Positions 11,301 to 20,200 of a DNA stretch of 64,000 bases are shown in pieces (the first letter of the stretch is position 1; every line of letters starts with the position of its first letter). Below the pieces are notes generated by a model. That model was not told the origin of the DNA and did not search any database. It was given only the letters and a program-made list of their open reading frames with translations. Origin of the DNA: Pseudomonas antarctica (GTDB lineage: Bacteria; Pseudomonadota; Gammaproteobacteria; Pseudomonadales; Pseudomonadaceae); NCBI RefSeq assembly GCF_900624995.1, contig NZ_UYXQ01000004.1, forward strand, positions 1-64,000, written 5' to 3'. A program made the position numbers and the translations under genes.

Positions 11301-13328
11301 AAGGCAGGCGTGCGCGTCTACACCACCACCGGTGAAGACTTGAACGTACGCGGCAGCGGCGCAGGCGGCAGCAGCGATGTGCGCGAGGCCAGCAGCACGG
11401 CGGTGGTCGGCAGCTACACCGGCGCCCAGGGAGTGAACATCCAGACCCAAGGCGACGCGCATTATGAAGGCAGCCAGTTCAACGGCGGCCAGGCGGGCGT
11501 CAACCTCAAAGCCGGTGGCGAATTGGCCCTGAACCAGGCCAACGATACCCAGAGCAACACTAACAATAGCCTGCGCGGCAGCGGTTCATTGACCGTGGGC
11601 ACGGCGCCGGGCAGCAACGGTACGAACGTCAACCTCGGTGCCGGTGTGCAACTGGACGACAAGCGCCTGAACACCGAGGACAGCCAGGCACGTGTCGCGA
11701 CGCTTCAAGGCAACGGCTCGATCCAGCTCAGCAGCGGTGGCGACATGACCCTGCAAGGCACTCAGGTCGGCAGCAGCACCGCGAAGACCGGTGACATCAG
11801 CCTCAACGCGGGCGGCAAGCTCAACCTGCAAGCGGCCACCGCTACGCACGTGAGCAACGGCAGCAACCTGGGCGGCGGCCTGACGGTCGGTGCCGGCAAG
11901 ACCAGCAGCGCCGAAAGCAGCGGCACCACCGCCAGCCTGAGCGCCAACTTGAACATCGGCAAAGTCGCCGAAAACGACCAAGGCGTTAGCGTCGGGCAGT
12001 TGCACAGCAACGGCAAGGTGAGCCTCATCAGCGGCGCCAACGCGGCGGATGCCATCCACCTGCAAGGCACTCAGGTGGTGGCGGACAGCGTCAATCTGGA
12101 GGCGCAAAACGGCGGCATCCTGCAAGAGTCGGCGCAATCGACCCAGGCGCATAACAGTTGGGGCGTGACCCTGGGCGCAGGCGGCAGCGGCGGCAAAACC
12201 ACCCTGGCCGACGCCGGTGAACACGACACCCCCAAGACCCAGCACGGCATCAATGCGCGGGCCAAGGTCGAGGTGGATCACCTGCAGGGCACCACCCAGC
12301 ACGACAGCCTGATCAAGGCACACAACGTGGCCATCAACAGTGCCGGTGATACCCATCTGGCCGGCGCGCGGATTGACGCGGAGCAGGTCAGTGGCAAGGT
12401 CGGCGGCGACCTCGTCGTCGAGAGCCGCAAAGATCGCGTCAGCAGCACCCAAGTCAACGTCGACGCCAAGCTTGATGTCGAGAAAAACCAGCCCGGCGTG
12501 GTCAACAAACTGGCCAAGGCCAGCGGCCCGCTCAAGGACAAGGTGCAAGCCAAGGCCGAGAGTGCGTTCGACAAGCATCGCGACAAGCTCGAGAACGCCG
12601 TCGACAAGGGCACCGAGCACCTGGCCTCCGCCAAGGACAGCGTGGTCAACAGCGTTGGCAACGCCAAGGAACGCCTGGGCGAAAAACTCACCCGCAGCGG
12701 TAGCTACGACGTGAACCCCGAGCCCCGTGGCGCCTTCGGTAAAAGCGTGGACAAAGCCAAGGCGTACCTGGCGGACAAGAAGGATGCCGTGGGCACTCGC
12801 CTGTCCGACCTCAAGGAAAAGGTCTGGCCAAAAACCACTGACAGCTACGCCGTCAGCGGCAAGAACACCACCGGCAGCTCGGTGGCCAATACCGCTGAAG
12901 GCGTGCTGTTCGGCGACAAGAGCGGCAACACGTCCTACACCCCAACGTTGAACCTGGACGTCAGCCATGGTGTGAAAGACAGCGTCACTCAAGCGTCGGG
13001 CATTCGCGGTACGCAGGGCGTCAACCTGCAGGTGAGTGGCGAAACCCAACTGACTGGCGCGCGGATCGGCGCGGACCAGGGCAAGGTCGACCTCGGTGGT
13101 TCCAAGGTGACGGCAACGACGTTGGCCGGCAGCGACTACCGAGCGGATGTGGGGCTGAACCTGTCGAAATCACCGGTCAATCTGGTGTTGGGTGCCAAGG
13201 ATGAATTAACCCAGAAACAGGACGACGCCACGCGTAAGGATCAAGCCTTCAACCTCGGGCCGTTAAGGGTCGGCGGGCACAGTGATAGCCAGGTGTTGCA
13301 GGCCGGGATTGATCAGCGCGTTAACTAA
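8373..13328 (+). CDS. TpsA filamentous hemagglutinin-like exoprotein
   Basis: Predicted secreted beta-helical adhesin, 1651 residues, exported by the preceding TpsB. An N-terminal signal sequence ends near LVLA (about residue 32). The TPS recognition domain follows, with ANPNGISVNGG near 140 and TPNANLVVG near 155. The middle is a long run of degenerate hemagglutinin repeats rich in G-D-(I/L)-x-(L/I) and SG-(S/A)-x-V strands. Residues about 1370-1490 break the pattern with Lys/Glu/Ala-rich helices, and a short beta-type tail ends in AGIDQRVN. There is no VENN motif and no recognisable C-terminal toxin domain, so it is more likely an adhesin than a contact-dependent inhibition toxin. The ribosome site before ATG 8373 is weak. 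pstS lies downstream. Confidence 0.9.
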   Translation: MPTKIHTFHLSPQGKLRWAIASLFLLPQLVLAGGLTVVEGPGGTPQLQNQGGVPIVNIVAPNAGGLSHNQFLDYNVDRQGVVLNNALQAGQSQLAGQLAANPQFQGQAASVILNEVVSRNASAINGAQEIFGRAADYVLANPNGISVNGGSFINTPNANLVVGRPELNDGKLQGLNTRDASGQLTVLGQGLQNGAGSINLIAPRIDSDGRLSARDQLNLTVGRNQVDYASGQVRQVDPASKTHDQRIDARLFGAMQAGRINIISTAEGAGVRVGAVQVEGRDGVKVSSAGDLDISGQVHANSLDATRAGVQSRQGDVDLHSAKDLSLAATDVGGRNVKLDTGRNLTLSSLESRKLQEKREQWNNSNFLFTYETYDRTTTDKDSRQHGNNVVAQHNAALSSGAKTEIKASQVEAGETLRVNSGADLQLSAATETHETRDQGNHRKHLWKANWDKSSSEQRSVTSSLKAGKTLALTSQQKLQVQGAELKSAGDIQLAARQVDITSASRTQSSRDNAYSGDLTGGSFFGKNGDGDKGKTLNTGSKVNADGKLIVKAHDVRISGSQARGGQQASVISDKGSLVIDGVQDTSHDNSYSNDSKFFGISKDESRKNLKDSTVVASNLRSDSNLKLQSAKDISVSGSKVSAAGELHADAKGDIKVASAENTSHTTTSTHTRGFDGYAKETADGSRQYRAGVNYADQQHTSKTDTTQQQASSLSGGSLAVTAAGDVSIKGSELKATQGDATVSGKNVELLATDDSTRNQTDKSTTAGGVYYTGGLDRAGNGAQFSHQSSNDTRHKTTAQTSSVASAGTLTINAGNTLTSQGAQVKAGSELQVNAAQVDNQAAHNTETSTHKENGWTADIGANVEYKGLTRPIEKAVEGVAQAKFHQPGLLDAFEQPNVGLDVEIGHTNKTRTQQDSTAVVSQFRGGTVQVNVANTVKDEGTQYRASEGGLKINAGEHLATAAANTHSSSEQGVDAKAGVRVYTTTGEDLNVRGSGAGGSSDVREASSTAVVGSYTGAQGVNIQTQGDAHYEGSQFNGGQAGVNLKAGGELALNQANDTQSNTNNSLRGSGSLTVGTAPGSNGTNVNLGAGVQLDDKRLNTEDSQARVATLQGNGSIQLSSGGDMTLQGTQVGSSTAKTGDISLNAGGKLNLQAATATHVSNGSNLGGGLTVGAGKTSSAESSGTTASLSANLNIGKVAENDQGVSVGQLHSNGKVSLISGANAADAIHLQGTQVVADSVNLEAQNGGILQESAQSTQAHNSWGVTLGAGGSGGKTTLADAGEHDTPKTQHGINARAKVEVDHLQGTTQHDSLIKAHNVAINSAGDTHLAGARIDAEQVSGKVGGDLVVESRKDRVSSTQVNVDAKLDVEKNQPGVVNKLAKASGPLKDKVQAKAESAFDKHRDKLENAVDKGTEHLASAKDSVVNSVGNAKERLGEKLTRSGSYDVNPEPRGAFGKSVDKAKAYLADKKDAVGTRLSDLKEKVWPKTTDSYAVSGKNTTGSSVANTAEGVLFGDKSGNTSYTPTLNLDVSHGVKDSVTQASGIRGTQGVNLQVSGETQLTGARIGADQGKVDLGGSKVTATTLAGSDYRADVGLNLSKSPVNLVLGAKDELTQKQDDATRKDQAFNLGPLRVGGHSDSQVLQAGIDQRVN

Positions 13329-13336
13329 GTGACAGT

Positions 13337-13374
13337 GCGGCGGTGGGCGCGGGTAAGCCGTCTTCCACCGCCGC
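13337..13374. terminator. Stem-loop between tpsA and pstS
   Basis: GCGGCGGTGG (13337-13346) pairs perfectly with CCACCGCCGC (13365-13374) around an 18-base loop. No T-run follows, so it may only weaken read-through from tpsA into pstS or protect the tpsA mRNA end. Confidence 0.5.
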
Positions 13375-13407
13375 ATACATTTCTAAATGTTTCTTCATAA
13401 ACCCAAA

Positions 13408-13425
13408 CCGTCATTAAACAGACAT
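13408..13425 (+). promoter_or_regulatory. Pho box-like PhoB site upstream of pstS
   Basis: CCGTCAT-TAAA-CAGACAT: two 7-base half-sites in the spacing of the PhoB consensus (CTGTCAT, four A/T-rich bases, CTGTCAT). The first matches at 6 of 7 positions and the second at 5 of 7. It lies 72 bases before the pstS start, which fits activation by PhoB under phosphate limitation. Confidence 0.7.
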
Positions 13426-13496
13426 ATCTCAGGAATTAAATCGTCACGTCCCGGACAGGTGGACCTACCCACTTACCCTTCCCCTGAGGTGTTGTC

Positions 13497-14516
13497 GTGA
13501 TGTTGCCGACTAAAAAAAGACTGTCTGTTTTGCTCGCTACCCTGTGCTTGAGCGGCGTGGCCCACGCCACTGACGTGAACGGCGCGGGCTCAAGCTTCGT
13601 CTACCCGGTGCTGTCCAAGTGGTCGCAGGACTACAGCAAGAATTCCAGCAATCGCATCAACTACCAGTCGATCGGTTCCGGCGGCGGTATCGCCCAGATC
13701 AAGGCGGCCACCGTTGACTTCGGCGCCTCCGACGCCCCGCTGTCGGCCGATGACCTCAAAGCCAGCGGCCTGGGCCAATTTCCCAGCGTGATTGGCGGCA
13801 TCGTGCCGGTGATGAACGTTGAAGGTATTGCGCCAGGCCAACTGAAACTCGATGGCGACGTGCTGGCGAAGATTTTCCTCGGTGACATCAAGGCTTGGAA
13901 CGACCCGGCCATCGCCGCCCTCAACCCTGGCTTGAACCTGCCGGTGGCGAACATCACCGTGGTGCACCGCTCCGACGGTTCGGGCACTTCGTACAACTTC
14001 ACCAACTACCTGGCCAAAGTCAGTGACAGCTGGAAAACCAAGATCGGTTTCGGCACCACCGTGCCGTGGCCGGTTGGCGTTGGTGGCAAAGGCAACGAAG
14101 GCGTTTCGGCCTACGTGAAGCAGATCAAGAACTCCATCGGTTTTGTGGAATACGCCTACGCCCTGCAGAACAAGATGACCTACACCCAGTTGAAGAACGC
14201 GTCGGGGAAATTCGTCAAACCTGACGCCAAGGCGTTCCAGGCGGCTGCGGATACCGCCGACTGGGCCAACGCCAAGGACTTCAACCTGATCATGACCAAC
14301 GCGCCAGGCGAAGGCGCATGGCCGATCACGGCGACCACCTGGATCATCATGTACAAGCAGCCCAAGAATGCCGAGCAAAGCCAGGCGGCGTTCAGCTTCT
14401 TCAAATGGTCACTGGAAAAAGGCCAGCAACAGGCCGCGGCATTGGACTACGTAGCACTGCCGAACTCCTTGGTGTCGCGTATCGAAGCTTACTGGAAGTC
14501 TGACTTCGCCAACTGA
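13497..14516 (+). CDS. pstS: Phosphate-binding periplasmic protein
   Basis: Periplasmic receptor of the Pst ABC transporter. The 339-residue protein has a signal peptide ending in GVAHA. The mature part begins TDVNGAGSSF, holding the phosphate-binding loop, and the second binding loop is RSDGSGTSYNFTNYL near residue 160. A SGGGIAQIKAATVDFGASD stretch also fits PstS. The GTG at 13497 is followed at once by an ATG at 13500; the GAGG at 13486-13489 suits either. The gene heads pstSCAB and has a Pho box-like site upstream. It belongs to the short E. coli-like class. Confidence 0.95.
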   Translation: MMLPTKKRLSVLLATLCLSGVAHATDVNGAGSSFVYPVLSKWSQDYSKNSSNRINYQSIGSGGGIAQIKAATVDFGASDAPLSADDLKASGLGQFPSVIGGIVPVMNVEGIAPGQLKLDGDVLAKIFLGDIKAWNDPAIAALNPGLNLPVANITVVHRSDGSGTSYNFTNYLAKVSDSWKTKIGFGTTVPWPVGVGGKGNEGVSAYVKQIKNSIGFVEYAYALQNKMTYTQLKNASGKFVKPDAKAFQAAADTADWANAKDFNLIMTNAPGEGAWPITATTWIIMYKQPKNAEQSQAAFSFFKWSLEKGQQQAAALDYVALPNSLVSRIEAYWKSDFAN

Positions 14517-14555
14517 TTCGCCCTACAACCGCCTTCCTCTGCGCTGAGGGAGGCG

Positions 14556-15566
14556 GTGAGCACATTTGATATGAATGACACCGTCCATCCGCTGGTTATG
14601 ACGACTCACGCAGGCGAGACACCGGGCGACCGGCGTGCCACCCGCGATCAACGCCACGATCTGTGGTTCAAACGCTCGATGTTCGGCGCAGCCATGTTGG
14701 TATTAGTGCTGCTGGGGGCCATTGCGGCCTCGACGCTTTGGGGCGGTGGCCTGGCGTTCAAGACCTTTGGTTTGAGCTTTATCACCAGCACCGAATGGGA
14801 TGCGGTGAACAACCACTTTGGCGCCGTGGTGCCGATTTACGGCACCTTGGTCACCTCATTCCTGGCCTTGCTGATTGCGGTGCCGGTGAGTTTTGGCATT
14901 GCGATTTTTCTCACCGAGGTCGCGCCGCCATGGCTGAAGATGCCGGTCGCGTCGGCGATTGAATTGCTCGCCGGTATTCCTTCGATCATCTATGGCATGT
15001 GGGGCTTGTTCGTGTTCGGGCCGTTTATGGCTGAGCACCTGTCGCCCTTGATCAACGACTACCTCGGCGCCCTGCCCTTTATTGGCTCGCTGTTCCAGGG
15101 CCCGCCGCTGGGGATCGGCATGTTGACTGCCGGGATTGTGCTGGCGGTGATGATCATGCCGTTTATCACCTCGGTGATGCATGAGGTGTTTCGCAGTGTG
15201 CCTACGCAGTTGAAAGAATCGGCCTACGCACTTGGCAGCACAACGTGGGAAGTGGTGTGGGACATCGTCTTGCCCTATACGCGCTCGGCCGTTGTCGGCG
15301 GGATCTTTCTAGGTTTGGGCCGTGCCCTTGGCGAGACCATGGCCGTGACCTTCGTATTGGGTAACGCCCAGCAATTTTCCGCCTCGCTGCTGATGCCCAG
15401 CAGTTCGATTGCGTCCGTGATCGCCAACGAGTTCAGCGAGGCCTACACCGACCTTCACCGCTCCGCGCTGATCGCGCTGGGCTTCTTGCTGTTTATCGTG
15501 ACCTTTGTGGTGCTGGCACTGGCGCGCCTGATGCTGATGCGCCTGTCGCGCAAGGAAGGGTTATGA
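14556..15566 (+). CDS. pstC: Phosphate ABC transporter permease PstC
   Basis: Inner-membrane permease of the Pst complex, 336 residues with six predicted membrane helices starting near residue 47. The cytoplasmic EAA loop that contacts PstB is visible as LKESAYALGSTTWEVVWDIV. The start is a GTG at 14556 with GAGG six bases before it; an ATG at 14571 is too far from the ribosome site. It overlaps pstA by four bases (ATGA), which implies translational coupling. From memory, the PstC of the main Pst operon in P. aeruginosa is about twice as long, so this short form suggests a second Pst system. Confidence 0.95.
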   Translation: MSTFDMNDTVHPLVMTTHAGETPGDRRATRDQRHDLWFKRSMFGAAMLVLVLLGAIAASTLWGGGLAFKTFGLSFITSTEWDAVNNHFGAVVPIYGTLVTSFLALLIAVPVSFGIAIFLTEVAPPWLKMPVASAIELLAGIPSIIYGMWGLFVFGPFMAEHLSPLINDYLGALPFIGSLFQGPPLGIGMLTAGIVLAVMIMPFITSVMHEVFRSVPTQLKESAYALGSTTWEVVWDIVLPYTRSAVVGGIFLGLGRALGETMAVTFVLGNAQQFSASLLMPSSSIASVIANEFSEAYTDLHRSALIALGFLLFIVTFVVLALARLMLMRLSRKEGL

Positions 15567-16435
15567 ACGCCAACGAACGCCTGTACCGAAAACGTGCGCT
15601 GAAAAACGCGGTGGCGATGTTCCTCAGTTGCGGCGCAACAGCCTTCGGCCTTTTGTGGCTGGCGTGGATTCTGCTGACCACCATCATCAATGGGTTCCAG
15701 GCCCTCAACCTGCGCCTGTTTACCCAGATGACGCCGCCGCCAGGCACCGAAGGCGGCCTGGCCAACGCGTTCTATGGCAGCGCATTGATGTCTGCCATCG
15801 CACTGTTGATCGGCACGCCCATTGGGTTGATGGCCGGTATCTGGCTGGCAGAGTTTGCACGCCACTCACGCCTGGGCACCACGGTGCGGTTTATCAACGA
15901 CATCCTGCTGTCGGCACCTTCGATTGTGCTGGGTTTGTTTATCTACACCGGCGTGATCTTGCCACTCAACCTGCTGACCAATCACCAGGTTGGTTTTTCC
16001 GCCATCGCCGGCGCCTTGGCCCTGGCCCTGCTGGTGATTCCAGTGGTGGTGCGCACCACCGATGAAATGCTCCAACTGCAACCCTCCACCATGCGCGAGG
16101 CCGCGCTGGCACTGGGTGTGCCGCAATGGAAACTGACCTTGCAGATCGTGTTGAGGGCGGCCAAGGCTGGCGTGGTCACCGGCATCCTGCTGGCCCTGGC
16201 CCGAATCACCGGGGAAACCGCGCCATTGCTGTTCACCGCCTTTGGCAATCAGTTCTGGAGCAGCAACCTACTCAAGCCGATTGCCAGTGTGCCGGTGGTT
16301 ATCTTCCAGTACGCCATGAGCCCGTTCGACGACTGGCACTCACTGGCCTGGGCCGGCGCCTTGGTGCTCACACTGTTCGTGCTGGTGCTCAGCCTGGCAT
16401 CTCGCCTGATCCTTTTACGCAATAGGTCTCACTGA
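15563..16435 (+). CDS. pstA: Phosphate ABC transporter permease PstA
   Basis: Second permease subunit, 290 residues with about six membrane helices. The EAA loop is [20 protein letters not shown] near residue 177, preceded by [11 protein letters not shown], typical of PstA. It pairs with PstC to form the channel. Its stop overlaps the pstB start by one base (TGATG). Like PstC it is the short, E. coli-sized form without the large N-terminal extension known in some Pseudomonas paralogues. Confidence 0.95.
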   Translation: MNANERLYRKRALKNAVAMFLSCGATAFGLLWLAWILLTTIINGFQALNLRLFTQMTPPPGTEGGLANAFYGSALMSAIALLIGTPIGLMAGIWLAEFARHSRLGTTVRFINDILLSAPSIVLGLFIYTGVILPLNLLTNHQVGFSAIAGALALALLVIPVVVRTTDEMLQLQPSTMREAALALGVPQWKLTLQIVLRAAKAGVVTGILLALARITGETAPLLFTAFGNQFWSSNLLKPIASVPVVIFQYAMSPFDDWHSLAWAGALVLTLFVLVLSLASRLILLRNRSH

Positions 16436-17214
16436 TGGACGCCACCGACATTGCTCACGAAAAAACCAAAATCCAGGTGCGTGGATTGGAGTTCTTTTAC
16501 AACAACCAACGCTCGTTGAAATCCATCGACATCGATATCCCGGAAAAGCGCATCACCGCCATCATCGGCCCCTCAGGCTGCGGCAAGTCCACCTTGCTGC
16601 GCGTGTTCAACCGCATCTACGCGATGTACCCGAAGCAGGAAGCGCGTGGCGAAGTGCTGCTCAATGGCGAAAACATCCTCGCCCCCGGCTACTCGATGAA
16701 TCGCCTGCGCAGCCACGTCGGCATGGTGTTCCAGAAGCCTGTGCCGTTTCCGATGTCGATCTTCGACAACATCGCCTACGCGGTGCGCCATCATGAAAAA
16801 TTGTCCCGGCGCGAAATGAATGACCGCGTCGAGCAAGCCTTACGCGGCGGCGCCCTGTGGGATGAAGTGAAAGACAAACTCAACCAGAGTGCACAGAGCC
16901 TCTCTGGTGGTCAGCAACAGCGACTGTGCATCGCGCGCACCATCGCGCTACGTCCACAGGTGTTGCTGCTGGACGAACCGACCTCAGCGCTCGACCCTAT
17001 TTCCACTGGGCGCATCGAGCAGTTGATTACCGAGTTGAAGGCGCAGTACACGGTGATTATCGTGACCCACAACATGCAGCAAGCCGCGCGGGTGTCGGAC
17101 AACACCGCGTTCATGTTTATGGGGGAATTGATTGAGTATGGGAATACGGACGAGATTTTCACCCAGCCGAAGATGAAGCAGACCGAGGACTATATTACCG
17201 GGCGGTTTGGCTAG
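16435..17214 (+). CDS. pstB: Phosphate ABC transporter ATP-binding protein PstB
   Basis: ATPase of the Pst importer, 259 residues. Walker A is GPSGCGKST (residues 45-53), the Q-loop is [16 protein letters not shown], the signature is LSGGQQQRL, and Walker B is [12 protein letters not shown] followed by the switch histidine in [13 protein letters not shown]. It closes the operon and is followed by a strong terminator. No phoU follows, although phoU normally accompanies the main Pst operon, so regulation through PhoU/PhoR presumably relies on a copy elsewhere. Confidence 0.97.
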   Translation: MDATDIAHEKTKIQVRGLEFFYNNQRSLKSIDIDIPEKRITAIIGPSGCGKSTLLRVFNRIYAMYPKQEARGEVLLNGENILAPGYSMNRLRSHVGMVFQKPVPFPMSIFDNIAYAVRHHEKLSRREMNDRVEQALRGGALWDEVKDKLNQSAQSLSGGQQQRLCIARTIALRPQVLLLDEPTSALDPISTGRIEQLITELKAQYTVIIVTHNMQQAARVSDNTAFMFMGELIEYGNTDEIFTQPKMKQTEDYITGRFG

Positions 17215-17215
17215 G

Positions 17216-17256
17216 CCACAGGCCCGCGATGAGTATCGCGGGCCCTTTTGCGGGTT
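17216..17256. terminator. Terminator between pstB and the convergent RTX gene
   Basis: GGCCCGCGAT GAGT ATCGCGGGCC hairpin (10-bp stem, 4-base loop) followed by CTTTTG, two bases after the pstB stop. Because the next gene converges on it, the hairpin may stop transcription from both sides. Confidence 0.88.
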
Positions 17257-17269
17257 AACGTGCGGGGGA

Positions 17270-20200
17270 TTATCGCCAGTTGGCCGCAAGCACCGGCTGC
17301 AACGCCTGTTGCTCGGCGGCACCGAAGGTCATGGTCGCAGGTGCCGCAGGGGCAAATGCGGCCATGGCCTGGACCAGATGGTCCACATCACTGTCCATCA
17401 ACCGCTGACGATCACCGGCCATGATGTCCCGTGGACGCTCAGGTGTGTCGGCGTACCAGTTACGCAGCGTGACCTCCTGTTGGCTGCCGACCACCGATAT
17501 CTGCAGGTCCTGCCCTGTGTGCTGGAACCACAGATGATCGGGTTTGATGTCCTGGCCGAACACCAATTCCCCTCGTGTGCCACTGAACTCGATGTCGTTG
17601 ACGCCGTGCCCGACCTCAACCGTCGGCATGCTGCCGCTGACCACGACCTTGTTATTGCCATCGCCCAGTTTTACATGCGTGAAAGAGCCGGAATCGGTAA
17701 GGGTGTTGTTACCGTGGCCAACCGTCAGTTGGTCGATGTCACCGGTCACAACGTTATTGCCGTTGCCCAGGCTGATATTGCCTCGACGCCCCGCCACATT
17801 GATCGTGTTGTCACCGTTGCCGGCGACCACTTTGACATTGAACGCCTCAATATTGATGGTCTTGCTCTCGTCCCCCAGGATCACATCGTCTGAAAAAAAG
17901 CCTTTGATATTGATGACGTTGGGATCACTTGCCGCAGGCACCGGTTCGACTGTCGAAGGCGTGCGCCCAAGAATTCGGTCACGGATGGAATCGAAGGAGG
18001 TGTCCACCACGCTCGGTTGGCGCGGCGTAAGATCCAGGTCGCGATGCGAGATATCGACCATCGGAATGTCTGGAATGACAATCGGCCGCGGCTGACGCAC
18101 ATCAATCGGCGTGCGCCCGACCACGCCAATGTCCGGCAGCTTTGTCGGTTCCAGCGAACCCACGCCACGTTCGGCCAGCAGTTGCTCGAGCGTTTTATGC
18201 TCAGGCACTGTCACGCCACGATTGGCATCGCGCTCGGCAAGAATCTGCTCAATGGTTTTATGTTCCGGCACGCTCGGGTTCAGATCGATACCGCGCTCGG
18301 CCAGCAGCTCTTCGAGCGTCTTGGTCGGCGGCAACGTGAGATCCGGAATCGTCACCGACGGCTTGAGCACCGGGTCCGGCACGACGATAGGCGGGTGCAA
18401 ATCAGTCGGCGGCAGCGTGACAGGTACCACCGGCCCCACCGGCGTGACCACCGTTGGCGCGTGATCGGCAAACAGGAAATCCGTCGCCGTCACCTGCGCC
18501 ACATCAAGCGCATCCAGATACAGCAGCTTGGTGTTGGAATCGTTGTGCGTGACGTACACCCCGTGAATCTGGGTCAGGTTGTTTAACGTGGCGCGGTTCT
18601 TGTGCTCGATGGTCAGCTGGCTGAAGTCGGTGACGCCGGTCTGGCGCAAGTCGATCTTATCAATGCCATGGCGGAAGCCGCGCAACGCATTCTTGTAATC
18701 GGTAACGCCGGTTTGCGCCGCCACCACAAACACATCCGCGGTCGCGCTGTCGTGGCTATAGACCGTGCCACTCAACGAGGCCACGTTTTTGCCTTGGGCG
18801 TCGCCCGTGTACATCACACCTTGGCCGCCACCCTTGAGCACCACAGTGCCCAAGCCCTCTTGCGGCTTGACCGCTGAGGCGTCGCTGTTGACGTAGGCGG
18901 TGGGCGCCACAAAGCGGTCCTGGAACATGAAGTTTGCCGCCGTGATACCGGCGACAACCTGGTTCTTCAGGACAATGCTCTGGCCGTTGCCCAGGTCGAC
19001 GTTGACGTCCGCGCCCTGCTGGGTCAGCAGCAGGTCGGCAAATTGCTTGCCAGCAAAACCTACCAAGTCGACGACTTCGCCACGGGCGGCCTCGAAGTTG
19101 TTGAGCGTGTCACTGCCCGCCTCACGGCGATGAACCACAAAAAAATCCTGGCCCGCGCCGCCGGTCAGAGTGTTATTGCCGCGCCCGCCATCCAGCAAGG
19201 CATCGGCATTGCCCGCGACCAAGGTGTCATTCCCGTCGCCGGTAACAATGTTGTGAAGGCTCGCCGGGTTGTTCACCGTCAACGCTGCACCGCCGATACT
19301 GGCGACACCGGTTAACAGATTGACCGAGGTATCCCCTGAAACAGCCGCCGCGTTGAGCGTGTTACGCCCGCCGGCCAGGCCGTTGACCGCGTCGTCCAAC
19401 ACAGCGCGATGGGCATTGCCGAGCACGGATTTGACGTATTCGTCGGTGTAGAAATAGGTGTCGTCGGCACTCGCCTTGCTGCCGTACAAACGCAGCGACC
19501 AGCTGTTGAGCGTCACTGGCAAACCGGACGCAGCGTCCGTCACCTGCAACGTCCAGTTACCCGCCGAGTGTTCACCGAAGTCATGGGTGGACATGAAGGT
19601 GTATTTGAACGCACCGGCCTGCGTGCTGCCGACGTCCGCTGCGCTGGCACCCGGCATGCCGTCCGGAACTTTGCCCTGACGGTTGAGCAATACGCTTTGC
19701 GTGCCATCGGGAGAGATCAGCTTGAGGGTCAAATCGCCCAGGCGGCCGACCTGCGCATCGAAGTCGATTTCCACATGTTCAACGTTCAACCCGGCATTCA
19801 TCGCGATGGATGAGGTCAGTGTCGCGCCCGCTGCCAAAGGTTGGCCGAGTGCGCCGCTGGACGCGCTGTAGACATACTCATTAGCGCCCGTGCTCTGGGT
19901 CATCCAGGCCTCGGACAAGCGCACGGCAGCCCGCGCATCGACTTCACCAAAGCCGTAGTCGTTGCTGGTATGCATGCCGCCGCCGTTCCAGCCCTGTGCG
20001 CCGTTATCAGCCCATTGGGTTGCGGGGTCGTTGACCTTGCGGGCCGACAACGCGAGGATCTGCTGCACGTCGCGATACCCAAGGTTCGGGTTGGCTTCGA
20101 GCATCAGTGCGACGATGCCGGAGACGATCGGCGCGGCAAAGCTGGTGCCTTGCATGCTGGTGTAATCGTTACCGAACGTGGAACCGCGTTCGGTTTCCAG

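Noticed and set aside
9564-11462. 632-codon open frame on the minus strand inside tpsA
   Set aside because: Antisense to a highly repetitive high-GC gene; composition keeps that frame open by chance. No start signal or recognisable domain.
12900-13328. Contact-dependent inhibition toxin end in TpsA
   Set aside because: No VENN motif, no distinct C-terminal toxin domain and no small immunity gene downstream; pst genes follow directly.
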